DNA of 39,150 nt, taken from positions 1 to 39,150 of the forward strand of contig JBCDBL010000018.1 of the NCBI GenBank assembly GCA_039183635.1, given 5' to 3'. The position numbers were made by a program, and so were the translations under genes. Of the stretch, positions 17,277 to 24,773 are shown one piece after another. The stretch's first letter is position 1, and every line of letters begins with the position of its first letter. Below the pieces are notes generated by a model. That model saw only the letters and a program-made list of their open reading frames with translations, was not told the DNA's origin and ran no database searches. This DNA comes from JBCDBL01 sp039183635 (GTDB taxonomy: Bacteria > Pseudomonadota > Alphaproteobacteria > Caulobacterales > Parvularculaceae).

Positions 17277-18697
17277 GCATTAAAGCCGACATCTGCGTCA
17301 TCGGCGGCGGCTCCGGCGGGCTCAGCGTCGCTGCGGGCGCCGCCCAAATGGGCCAAAAGGTCGTCCTTATCGAAAAGGGAGAGATGGGGGGCGATTGCCT
17401 GAACACCGGCTGCGTGCCGTCGAAGGCGCTTCTGTCCGCAGCGAAACACGCCCACGCCTTCGGTCACAGCGAAGACTTCGGCATCGCCCCGGCGGCGCCG
17501 CAGATCGATTTCGCGAAAACCATGGCCCATGTGCGCGGCGTCATCGACGCCATCGCCCCCATCGACAGCCAGGAGCGGTTCGAGGGCCTCGGCGTCAAAG
17601 TCATCCGCGCCCATGGACGCTTCACCGGCCCCCGCACCGTGGAGGCGGGCGGCGAGACGGTGGAGGCGCGCTATATCGTTCTCGCCACCGGTTCAACGGC
17701 CGCCATCCCGCCGATCCCCGGTCTTGACGAGGTCCCTTACCTCACCAACGAAACCCTGTTCCAGAACACGCAGCGTCCGGATCATCTGATCGTTATCGGC
17801 GGCGGCCCGATCGGCCTTGAAATGGCCCAGGCCCACGCCCGCCTCGGCGCAAAGGTGACCGTTCTTGAGGCCTTCAAAGCCCTCAGCAAAGACGATCCGG
17901 AGCTCGCAACCATCGTCCTTGACGCCGTCCGCGCCGACGGCGTCAACATACGCGAAGGCGCAAGCGTTTTGTCTGTCAGCGAAGCTGCGGACGGCGGGGT
18001 CGAAGTGACCATACAGGATAAAGGCGAGACGCGCCTTATCGCAGGCTCCCACCTTCTTGTGGCGACGGGGCGCAAGCCCACCGTGGACGGCCTCGACCTC
18101 GATGCGGCGGGCGTCGCCTATTCGCCCAGGGGCGTTACCGTGGACAATCGCCTGCGCACCACGAACAAGCGCGTCTACGCCGCCGGCGACGTCATCGGCG
18201 GGCGGCAGTTCACCCATGTCGCCGGCTATCACGCCGGCATCATCGTCCGCAACGCCCTGTTCAAGGTTCCCGCCAAGAACCAGGACCACCTCGCCCCCTG
18301 GGCCACATACACCGACCCGGAACTCGCCCATGTGGGCATCACCGAGGCGGAAGCCAAAGAACAGCATGGCGACAAGGTGACGGTTTTGCGTTGGGAGGGC
18401 CATGAGAACGACCGGGCCCAGGCCGAACGGCGCACCGAAAGCCTGATCAAGGTGAGCGTCGACAAAAAAGGCCGTCCGCTCGGCGCTTCCATCGTCGCGC
18501 CCCATGCCGGAGATCTTATCCAGCCCTGGGCGATGGCGATGACGTCCGGCCTTAAAATGAGCGACTTCACCGGCCATATCGCCGCCTATCCCACCTACAG
18601 CGAACTGTCGAAGCGGATCGGCGGAGCGTGGTACACGCCGACCTTGTTCAGCGGCAAAACGCGCCTGCTTTTGAAAGCCTTGTCCGTTTTCGGGTAA
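17273..18697 (+). CDS. FAD-dependent pyridine nucleotide-disulfide oxidoreductase (mercuric reductase / lipoamide dehydrogenase-like)
   Basis: A 474-residue class I flavoprotein disulfide reductase. The FAD site is CVIGGGSGGLSVAAGAAQMG (about 8-27). The redox-active disulfide is GGDCLNTGCVPSKAL (Cys42 and Cys47). The NAD(P)H site is VIGGGPIGLEMAQAHARLGA (about 178-197), the second FAD motif is VYAAGDVIGG, and the dimerisation domain ends GKTRLLLKALSVFG. The usual C-terminal HPTxxE active-site motif reads AAYPTYSE, with Tyr for His, as in the TVP38-linked group rather than lipoamide dehydrogenase. It lacks the N-terminal metal-binding domain and vicinal C-terminal cysteines of true MerA. The substrate is unknown. 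A histidine kinase follows after 29 nt. Confidence 0.88.
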   Translation: MSIKADICVIGGGSGGLSVAAGAAQMGQKVVLIEKGEMGGDCLNTGCVPSKALLSAAKHAHAFGHSEDFGIAPAAPQIDFAKTMAHVRGVIDAIAPIDSQERFEGLGVKVIRAHGRFTGPRTVEAGGETVEARYIVLATGSTAAIPPIPGLDEVPYLTNETLFQNTQRPDHLIVIGGGPIGLEMAQAHARLGAKVTVLEAFKALSKDDPELATIVLDAVRADGVNIREGASVLSVSEAADGGVEVTIQDKGETRLIAGSHLLVATGRKPTVDGLDLDAAGVAYSPRGVTVDNRLRTTNKRVYAAGDVIGGRQFTHVAGYHAGIIVRNALFKVPAKNQDHLAPWATYTDPELAHVGITEAEAKEQHGDKVTVLRWEGHENDRAQAERRTESLIKVSVDKKGRPLGASIVAPHAGDLIQPWAMAMTSGLKMSDFTGHIAAYPTYSELSKRIGGAWYTPTLFSGKTRLLLKALSVFG

Positions 18698-18726
18698 GAC
18701 GGTCGCGAAGGGGGCTGAAACCGACC

Positions 18727-20175
18727 GTGACCGTAAAAGACGCAATCGCAAAACTGGCGCGCTTTAACCCGTCCCGCCTTTTTCGGCTGTGGCGGGGCTC
18801 CCTGTCGGCGCGCTTGCTGTTCTTGACAGCGCTGTTCGTCTTCATCGCTGAGATCTTCGTCTTTATGCCGTCGATCGCAAAGTTTCGGCTCGACTGGCTG
18901 ACGGAGCGCCTGGAGGCCGCGCAGCTCGCCGCCCTGGCCGTGGAGACGGCGCCGGACCAGACCGTCAGCGAGCAAATCGCCCAACAGCTCCTCGCCTACG
19001 CCGAGGTTGAGGCGATCACGTTGCTTGAAGACGACGCCCGGATCCTGATTTTGTCCATGGGTACGCCGCCCTCGCCGCCGGTGATGGTGGACTTGAAAAC
19101 CTTTCGGCCCGTCGCGGCGGTGGTCGACGCCGGCGCGACGTTTTTCGCGCCGAAGGGCCAATTGCTGAGAGTCGCCGGCGCGCCAAGCCTCGGCGGCGGC
19201 ATGGGGATTGAAATCGTGGTGCCGTCCTCGGCGTTAAAGCGCGACATGCTCGCTTATTCGCGCAACATCTTTTTCCTGTCGCTGATCATATCGGTGTTCA
19301 CCGCCACCCTTGTCTTTTTCAGCCTGCGCCGGAATTTCGTGACGCCCATGGTGCGGCTGATGGAAAACATGGTCTCCTTCCAAAACAACCCCGAAGACAG
19401 CCGCAAAGTGATGCGTCCAAGCGGGCGGGACGACGAGATCGGCATGGCCGAAACCGTCCTCGCCGAGATGCAGACGGAGCTGAGATCGGCCCTCAACCGC
19501 AAGGAGCGCCTGGCCGCGCTCGGCGCCGGGGTCGCCAAGATCAACCATGATTTGCGCAACGTCCTCGCCAGCGCCCAGCTGGTCTCGGACCGCCTGTCGA
19601 AAAGCGAGGACCCGCGGGTGCAAAAGCTCGCCCCGCGCCTCGTCAAGGCCCTCGGCCGTGCTGTGACGCTCTGTCAGGACACGCTGCAATACGGTAAGGC
19701 GGAGGAGACCGAGCTGAACCCCGCATCATTTTCCCTGCGCGAGCTGGTCAATGAGACCCTCGACGCGGTCGATCGAGGCGAAGACGGGATTGCGCTTGTA
19801 AACGCCGCGCCGGACGATCTCGCCATTGTCGCCGATCGGGAACAGCTTTTTCGCATCTTGCTGAACATCTCGCGCAACGCCGCCCAGGCGATCGCCGCAA
19901 ACGACGCCAAAGACAGGCGCGGGCAGATCCGCATCAACGCGGCGCTGTCCGGTTCCGATGCGTTGATCGACATTTCCGACACCGGGCCGGGATTGCCGCC
20001 GAAGGCCCAGGACCATCTGTTCGAACCGTTCAAAGGCAGCGCCCGGCCCGGAGGGTCCGGCCTTGGCCTCGCCATCGCCGCAGAGCTTGCGCGCGCCCAT
20101 GGGGGCGCGGTATCTCTTTTGTCGACCGGCCCGGAGGGGACGGTGTTTCGCATCCGCCTGCCCCAAGAAGGTTAG
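18727..20175 (+). CDS. Membrane sensor histidine kinase (HAMP type), orphan
   Basis: A 482-residue sensor kinase. TM1 is about residues 28-47, a periplasmic sensor of about 130 residues follows, and TM2 is about 180-199 before a HAMP-like segment (RRNFVTPMVRLMENMV). The H-box is KINHDLRNVLASAQ with phospho-acceptor His274. The ATP-binding domain has an N-box (LLNISRNAAQAI), G1 (DTGPGLP, about 418) and G2 (GGSGLGLAIA, about 443). There is no ATG before TM1, so I use the GTG at 18727, which has AAGGGGG 12 nt upstream; a GTG inside the previous gene is less likely. No response regulator is in the cluster. The DLRN variant of the H-box is typical of one alphaproteobacterial kinase group. Confidence 0.85.
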   Translation: MTVKDAIAKLARFNPSRLFRLWRGSLSARLLFLTALFVFIAEIFVFMPSIAKFRLDWLTERLEAAQLAALAVETAPDQTVSEQIAQQLLAYAEVEAITLLEDDARILILSMGTPPSPPVMVDLKTFRPVAAVVDAGATFFAPKGQLLRVAGAPSLGGGMGIEIVVPSSALKRDMLAYSRNIFFLSLIISVFTATLVFFSLRRNFVTPMVRLMENMVSFQNNPEDSRKVMRPSGRDDEIGMAETVLAEMQTELRSALNRKERLAALGAGVAKINHDLRNVLASAQLVSDRLSKSEDPRVQKLAPRLVKALGRAVTLCQDTLQYGKAEETELNPASFSLRELVNETLDAVDRGEDGIALVNAAPDDLAIVADREQLFRILLNISRNAAQAIAANDAKDRRGQIRINAALSGSDALIDISDTGPGLPPKAQDHLFEPFKGSARPGGSGLGLAIAAELARAHGGAVSLLSTGPEGTVFRIRLPQEG

Positions 20176-20184
20176 GAGCCCGCT

Positions 20185-20952
20185 ATGGTCTGGGACCCGT
20201 CGCTTTATTTAACATTCGAAGACCACCGCAACCGCCCGGCGACGGAACTCGCCGCGCGCATCCCGCTCACGGCGCCCAAACGAATCGTCGATCTTGGCTG
20301 CGGACCGGGCAACTCCACGCGCCTCCTCGCCGAACGCTGGCCCGACGCGGAAATCATCGGCGTCGACAACTCCGATGAAATGCTCGACAGCGCCCGCAAG
20401 AGCGGGGTGAACGCAACCTGGATCAAAGACGACGTCGCCAAATGGACGCCCGATGGTCCCGTCGATTGCATTTTTTCCAGCGCCGCCCTGCATTGGGCCG
20501 GCGACCATTTCAGCCTGTTTCCGAAACTGTTGTCTTATATCGCCCCGGGCGGCGCCCTTGCAGTTCAAATGCCGTATAATTTTCCGGCGCCGTCTCACCG
20601 ATTAATTCATGCGGTTGCGATCGGCAAAAAGTGGTCCGTGGACTTAAACGCCGTGCGCGACCCCTACCCGGTGTCCGAAGCCAAGGAGTACTATAGCTGG
20701 CTGCGCGAAGCTGGCGCCAAAGTGGATATATGGCATACGGAATACCTGCACGTGCTCCAGGGGCAAGACGCTGTCTTCCGCTGGGTCAGCGGCTCCACCA
20801 TGACGCCATACATCGCCGCCTTGCCAAAGGCCGAAGCCGATGAATTCGCAGAAGCCTGCCGCGCCCGCCTCGCCGCCGCCTATCCGCCGACCCCCCATGG
20901 CGAGACGCTTTACGCGTTCACGCGACTGTTTATTGTCGCGCTGAAAACATAA
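20185..20952 (+). CDS. tam: Trans-aconitate 2-methyltransferase
   Basis: A 255-residue SAM-dependent methyltransferase. The start MVWDPSLYLTFEDHRNRPAT is the Tam opening; SAM motif I is IVDLGCGPGNSTRLL (about residues 33-47), the acidic ribose contact is GVDNSDEMLD, and SSAALHWAGDH matches the family. Tam methylates trans-aconitate, a by-product that inhibits aconitase. The length is typical (about 252). The ribosome site TTAGGAG overlaps the stop codon of the histidine kinase, with a 9-nt gap, so the two genes are co-translated. Confidence 0.92.
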   Translation: MVWDPSLYLTFEDHRNRPATELAARIPLTAPKRIVDLGCGPGNSTRLLAERWPDAEIIGVDNSDEMLDSARKSGVNATWIKDDVAKWTPDGPVDCIFSSAALHWAGDHFSLFPKLLSYIAPGGALAVQMPYNFPAPSHRLIHAVAIGKKWSVDLNAVRDPYPVSEAKEYYSWLREAGAKVDIWHTEYLHVLQGQDAVFRWVSGSTMTPYIAALPKAEADEFAEACRARLAAAYPPTPHGETLYAFTRLFIVALKT

Positions 20953-20973
20953 AACCGCCCGCAAACGTTAACG

Positions 20974-21068
20974 AATCGGCCTAGTTTCTCAACTTAACCT
21001 AGAGCCGATTGCACGCTTTGTGAGTCGGCCATCGGCTTTAGAGTCTTTGTTTTGAGCGCGTGAGACGA
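20974..21068. repeat. Degenerate mosaic repeat upstream of parA
   Basis: AATCGGC (20974-20980) pairs with GCCGATT (21004-21010) around CTAG/CTAGAG edges, followed by CTTTAGAGTCTTTGTTTTG (21034-21052), the reverse of the AAAACAAAGACT junction present in the other mosaic copies. It is decayed and forms part of the parA upstream region. Confidence 0.45.
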
Positions 21069-21120
21069 CCTTCGTGTGATTCACATCGCATGCAACGCGC
21101 CCTTGAGAAAAGGCCCCGCC

Positions 21121-21774
21121 ATGTCCTTCGTTCTCACAATCGCCCAGCGTAAAGGCGGCGCAGGTAAAACCACAATTGCGTGTCATCTGACTGCGGCGCT
21201 CCTCGCCGACGAAACGCGCAATGTCGGTTCAATCGATGTCGACCCTCAACAGAGCTATACATACTGGGCGAACCTTAGGCGCGAGCGCTTAGGCGATACG
21301 CCGCGTCACATTCACACTGCGGCCGAAGGCTTTCGCGCAATCGCCGAGACGCGACGGCTAAAGCGCGACGCCGACATCGTTATCATCGATGCGCCGCCCC
21401 ACAACGACACGGCGGCGCGCCAGGCGGTGCGTCTTGCCGATATGGTGCTGATCCCGATGCAGTTGGCGCCCTTCGATCTCGCCGCCACCGCGGACACGGC
21501 GCGCCTTGTGGCGCAGACCAGCGCCGCACCGCTCATCCTCTTTAATCGCACGCCCGCCCGCTCGCGCATCGCCGATGAAATTCGCAAACGTCTGGCGGAC
21601 CTGAACGTCCCGACAGCGCCGGTGGAACTTGGCGCACGGACAGCCTATGCGGAAAGCCTTTTAAAAGGCCTTGGCGTTACGGAGGCGGCGCCTTCGTCGG
21701 CCGCGGCGAAAGAAATGCGACAGCTTACTGAATACGTCTTGAAACAGTCGGCGATCATGCAAAAAGCCGCTTAA
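21121..21774 (+). CDS. ParA family ATPase (stand-alone)
   Basis: A 217-residue deviant Walker A ATPase. AQRKGGAGKTTIACHL (about residues 8-23) has the signature Lys11 and the P-loop Lys16; SIDVDPQQSYTYW is the A' motif and DIVIIDAPPHND the Walker B region. Small ParA/MinD-type proteins position plasmids, chromosomes or protein complexes on the nucleoid or membrane. There is no ParB gene or parS-like repeat nearby, so this is not an obvious plasmid partition unit; it resembles orphan ParA proteins used for protein cargo positioning. The ATG at 21121 has AAAAGG about 8 nt upstream. Its TAA is the edge of a composite repeat shared with convergent ggt. Confidence 0.85.
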   Translation: MSFVLTIAQRKGGAGKTTIACHLTAALLADETRNVGSIDVDPQQSYTYWANLRRERLGDTPRHIHTAAEGFRAIAETRRLKRDADIVIIDAPPHNDTAARQAVRLADMVLIPMQLAPFDLAATADTARLVAQTSAAPLILFNRTPARSRIADEIRKRLADLNVPTAPVELGARTAYAESLLKGLGVTEAAPSSAAAKEMRQLTEYVLKQSAIMQKAA

Positions 21775-21874
21775 AGGGTTTCCAGACGAAGCCTGTGCGG
21801 TTCGTCGTTCCAAAATGCGAAAAAACAAAGACTTAAAGCGTCTGCCTGATTCCCATTGAAGAAGAGACGCTTTA
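21772..21874. repeat. Composite mosaic repeat (C + B) joining parA and ggt
   Basis: The C module (21772-21833) opens TAAAGGGTTTCCAG and ends GAAAAAACAAAGACT; the B palindrome occupies 21834-21874 (TAAAGCG to CGCTTTA). The left edge is the parA stop, and the right edge on the minus strand is the ggt stop. The B block matches 40 of 41 bases, inverted, with 23837-23877 on the other side of ggt. Confidence 0.78.
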
Positions 21875-23617
21875 AAAACCGCCAGCTTTCGCAACCCCTT
21901 CCCGTCGGGGGTCCGCGCCCCCTTGCAAGGCGCCGTCGACAATGCGCACCCCATGAAGACCGCTCGTCAGCTCCCGTTGTTTGATATCATGACCCAGAGC
22001 CTGAAGGGCGGCGATGGTTTGGGGGGAGAACTTATCTTTCTCCAGATAGGGCGTTCCACGCGGAACAACTGCATTGGGCAAATCTATAGCCGCCTGCATC
22101 TCCATTTCCCAATCGATAAGCGCAATCAGTGTTTTGGCGACATATCCAATAATCGCCGGTCCGCCGGGGGAGCCAAGAGCCGCCCACACATCGCCGTTTT
22201 CATCAAAGGCGATCGTCGGCGACATGGAAGAGCGCGGGCGTTTGCCCGGGGCGACGGCGTTCGCGACGGGCTTGCCGTCCCGTTCCGGCAAAAAGGAGAA
22301 GTCTGTAAGCTGATTGTTAAGAATAAAACCGCCCGCCATCACATGGCTGCCGAAGGCGAATTCCACCGTCGTTGTCATGGACACAGCGTCTCCGTTCGCA
22401 TCGATAATGCTGAAATGACTGGTGGACGGCAGCTCCGGCGAGGCGTCGGGCGCATATTTTACCGGAAGACGAGCGTCTTTTTGGACAATGAAAGGCGTTG
22501 GATCGCCCGCTTTGACCGCTTCGGCCGCAGCGGACCGGTCGATGAGCGCCGCGCGAGACTTTAAATAGTCTTTGTTGAGAAGCTCTTCGACGGGCGCTTC
22601 AACAAAGTCAGAATCGGCGAGATAAAGGTTGCGATCAGCATAGGCGAGACGGCTCGCCTCCAAAATAAGGTGCAACGCCTCCGCAGAGTTGGGCTGAAGC
22701 GCGCCCATGTCGAAATTCTCAAGTATGCCGAGAATTTGCAGCACCGTGACGCCGCCTGAACTGGGCGGTCCCATGCCGCATAACGTGACAGCGCGATACT
22801 CCGAACACACTGGCGCCCGCTCCACCGGTTTGTACGCCTTCAGATCATTCACGGTCATGCCGCTTGGCGCCACCGGCGCCGTAGTCGCAGCATCAACGAT
22901 TTGCTGCGCGACCACGCCTTCGTAAAACACCGCAGGTCCTTCTTCGGCAAGCAGACGCAGCGTCTCGGCATAAGCCGGGTTTTTCAGGACATGGCCTACA
23001 GGCAAGGGCGCGCCGTCGGCGCCGTAAAAATAAGCCCGCGCCGCAGGCATGGTTTCCAGCCGCGACAACCGGCCGAGCAAATAATTAAGACGCGGGGAGA
23101 CCTCAAAGCCTTCTTCCGTCAGGCGCAAAGCGGGAGCGAACAAATCCGCCCACGGCAAACGCCCATGCTCTTCGTGGGCAAGGCCCATCATCGCGACCAC
23201 CCCCGGCACGCCAACAGAACGCCCGCCCACGACGGCATCGAGAAACCCTAATGGCTCACCGTCTTCGTTCAAAAAAAGATCCGGCGTAACAGAGGCGGGC
23301 GCCGTCTCCCGTCCGTCAAAGGTTTGCAGGCGTCCTTCGGACTTATCGAAATGCAGCAGGAATGCGCCGCCGCCGAGCCCGGAAGACTGCGGCTCCACAA
23401 GACCAAGGACGGCTTGCACGGCGATGGCGGCGTCCACCGCGGAGCCGCCCGCAGCGAGGATTTCAAGACCGGCTTCCGTGGCGTGGGCGTTTGCCGAAGC
23501 GACCATATAAGGGCCCGCCTGCGGCGCGGCCGCAGCCTCGCCCGTATCGCTCTGTCCGCAGGCGGACAAGAGCAACACGCCGCTGAACATAATCGCCATA
23601 ATGGATCGTCGCGCCAT
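21872..23617 (-). CDS. ggt: Gamma-glutamyltransferase, lipoprotein form
   Basis: A 581-residue Ntn-hydrolase that cleaves or transfers the gamma-glutamyl group of glutathione in the periplasm. A lipobox (LLLSAC, Cys20) suggests a lipid anchor. The large subunit carries SSGLGGGAFLLHFD and GGRSVGVPG. Autoprocessing should occur before Thr399 in STSHFSIIDANGDAVSMTTT, which becomes the nucleophile of the small subunit; LGSPGGPAIIGYV supplies oxyanion contacts. The length is normal. It is flanked by inverted copies of a 41-nt repeat (21834-21874 and 23837-23877). The stop codon lies in the first copy. Confidence 0.93.
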   Translation of the reverse strand: MARRSIMAIMFSGVLLLSACGQSDTGEAAAAPQAGPYMVASANAHATEAGLEILAAGGSAVDAAIAVQAVLGLVEPQSSGLGGGAFLLHFDKSEGRLQTFDGRETAPASVTPDLFLNEDGEPLGFLDAVVGGRSVGVPGVVAMMGLAHEEHGRLPWADLFAPALRLTEEGFEVSPRLNYLLGRLSRLETMPAARAYFYGADGAPLPVGHVLKNPAYAETLRLLAEEGPAVFYEGVVAQQIVDAATTAPVAPSGMTVNDLKAYKPVERAPVCSEYRAVTLCGMGPPSSGGVTVLQILGILENFDMGALQPNSAEALHLILEASRLAYADRNLYLADSDFVEAPVEELLNKDYLKSRAALIDRSAAAEAVKAGDPTPFIVQKDARLPVKYAPDASPELPSTSHFSIIDANGDAVSMTTTVEFAFGSHVMAGGFILNNQLTDFSFLPERDGKPVANAVAPGKRPRSSMSPTIAFDENGDVWAALGSPGGPAIIGYVAKTLIALIDWEMEMQAAIDLPNAVVPRGTPYLEKDKFSPQTIAALQALGHDIKQRELTSGLHGVRIVDGALQGGADPRREGVAKAGGF

Positions 23618-23789
23618 AACGTCGCCCTTGTCTTAAAGTGCAGATTCAATACCCATGAAGCATGTTCTATGCGCGCAAAACCATGTGCGCAAGATCGTGC
23701 AGGGCGCGCGCTAACACGTTGCAAGAACATGCAGAGGCCACATGCCAGATATATTCTTGTTTTCAATACCTTGCGTAAAAACCGAATTT

Positions 23790-23941
23790 AGAGCGTGTCG
23801 CACAAAAACCGGCGCCCGCTTTTGCGCGACACGCCCTAAAGCGTCTCTTCTTCAATCGGAATCAGGCAGACGCTTTAAGTCTTTGTTTTTTCGCATTTCC
23901 GGACGGTCAACCGTACACACTTGACCTGGAAATGCTTTAGG
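23790..23941. repeat. Three-module mosaic repeat (A + B + C)
   Basis: Module A (23790-23836) is an imperfect palindrome with GAGCGTGTCGCACAAAAACC and TTTTGCGCGACACGC; module B is 23837-23877; module C is 23878-23941, ending GGAAATGCTTTAG. It is the fullest copy in the window and lies in the ggt-tspO gap. Confidence 0.75.
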
Positions 23942-24172
23942 TTTGGAAAACCTCGCCTCCAGAACGCAGAGAAGGTTTCACATCGCAAGACCTTAGGCCT
24001 TGAGCATTTTCCAGGCACACAATGTATAGTGACTATTCGTGGAAAGACAGCTCAGCCAGACTGCGATAACTGAAGAGCTTTCAAGCCAATAAGTAAGATA
24101 ATCGTACGTTGACTGTGCGACGGCGCCTTCGCAGGACAAGTCCGGATAATAGCTATAAAAGACGGCGCGCCC
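23942..24172. other. Intergenic stretch with no recognised gene
   Basis: Together with 23618-23789 this is the rest of a 555-nt gap between tspO and ggt. A GAGCATTTTCCAGG at 24002-24015 looks like a decayed C-module edge. I see no credible coding frame, RNA gene or strong terminator. Confidence 0.4.
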
Positions 24173-24673
24173 TCAGGCGTTAAGACGCCACATGGCGAAG
24201 CCAAGATAAACGGCCATGCACGACCACAAGAGGTAAGGCGTCAACAATAAAGACGCAATCCGCGAACGACGCCAAAACACCGCCATAACGGCGGCGACCA
24301 AGGTCAGCACCAAAACTGCGCCATAGGCGCCGTAGACAAGGCTTTGCGCAACAAAGAACATCAAAGGCCAGGCGGCGTTCGCCACAAACTGCGCGCCCCA
24401 AAACGCAAGCCCCGCAGCTTGTGCTCCGGCGCGCAAATAAAACCACAGCGAAAGCGCAATCGTGACGTAAAGCATCGGCCACACAATGGCGAAAACAATA
24501 GAGGGCGGCGTCATGGCGGGTTTTTCGAGCCCTACGTACCACCCGGAGACCGACGATGTCGTTGCAGCGGAGATCGCAAAATTCACACCGACGACGACCG
24601 CGACGATGACGATCAAAGAGAGAAAACCGTAACGGGGCGTCCCGTCGGCATGACTTGAAGGGGCGTGCGCCAT
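24173..24673 (-). CDS. tspO: TspO/MBR family tryptophan-rich sensory protein
   Basis: A 166-residue membrane protein with five helices. The family signature WYVGLEKPAMTPPSIVFAIV followed by WPMLYVTIALSLW (about residues 46-78) is clear, as are the later W-rich helices (WGAQFVANAAWPLMFF, LLWSCMAVYLGFAMW). TspO binds porphyrins and, in Rhodobacter, links tetrapyrrole or oxygen status to gene expression. It is slightly long because of an N-terminal hydrophilic extension of about 14 residues. It lies after phaZ on the same strand direction (100-nt gap). The presence of RegB/RegA nearby fits an oxygen-responsive lifestyle, but no direct link is shown. Confidence 0.9.
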   Translation of the reverse strand: MAHAPSSHADGTPRYGFLSLIVIVAVVVGVNFAISAATTSSVSGWYVGLEKPAMTPPSIVFAIVWPMLYVTIALSLWFYLRAGAQAAGLAFWGAQFVANAAWPLMFFVAQSLVYGAYGAVLVLTLVAAVMAVFWRRSRIASLLLTPYLLWSCMAVYLGFAMWRLNA

Positions 24674-24773
24674 GGGGCGCCGAGCCTTTCTGCTAAACCC
24701 CGCCGTTTACGGCGAGCATGTTATAGAACGCAACCCTTACGATCGCCTCGACGCGAATCTTTGTTCGCAAATT

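Noticed and set aside
17273..18697. Assignment as true mercuric reductase (merA)
   Set aside because: No N-terminal metal-binding domain, no C-terminal vicinal cysteines, no mer genes nearby.
17693..18751. Minus-strand frame of 352 codons opposite the oxidoreductase
   Set aside because: Antisense shadow; all flavoprotein motifs are on the plus strand.
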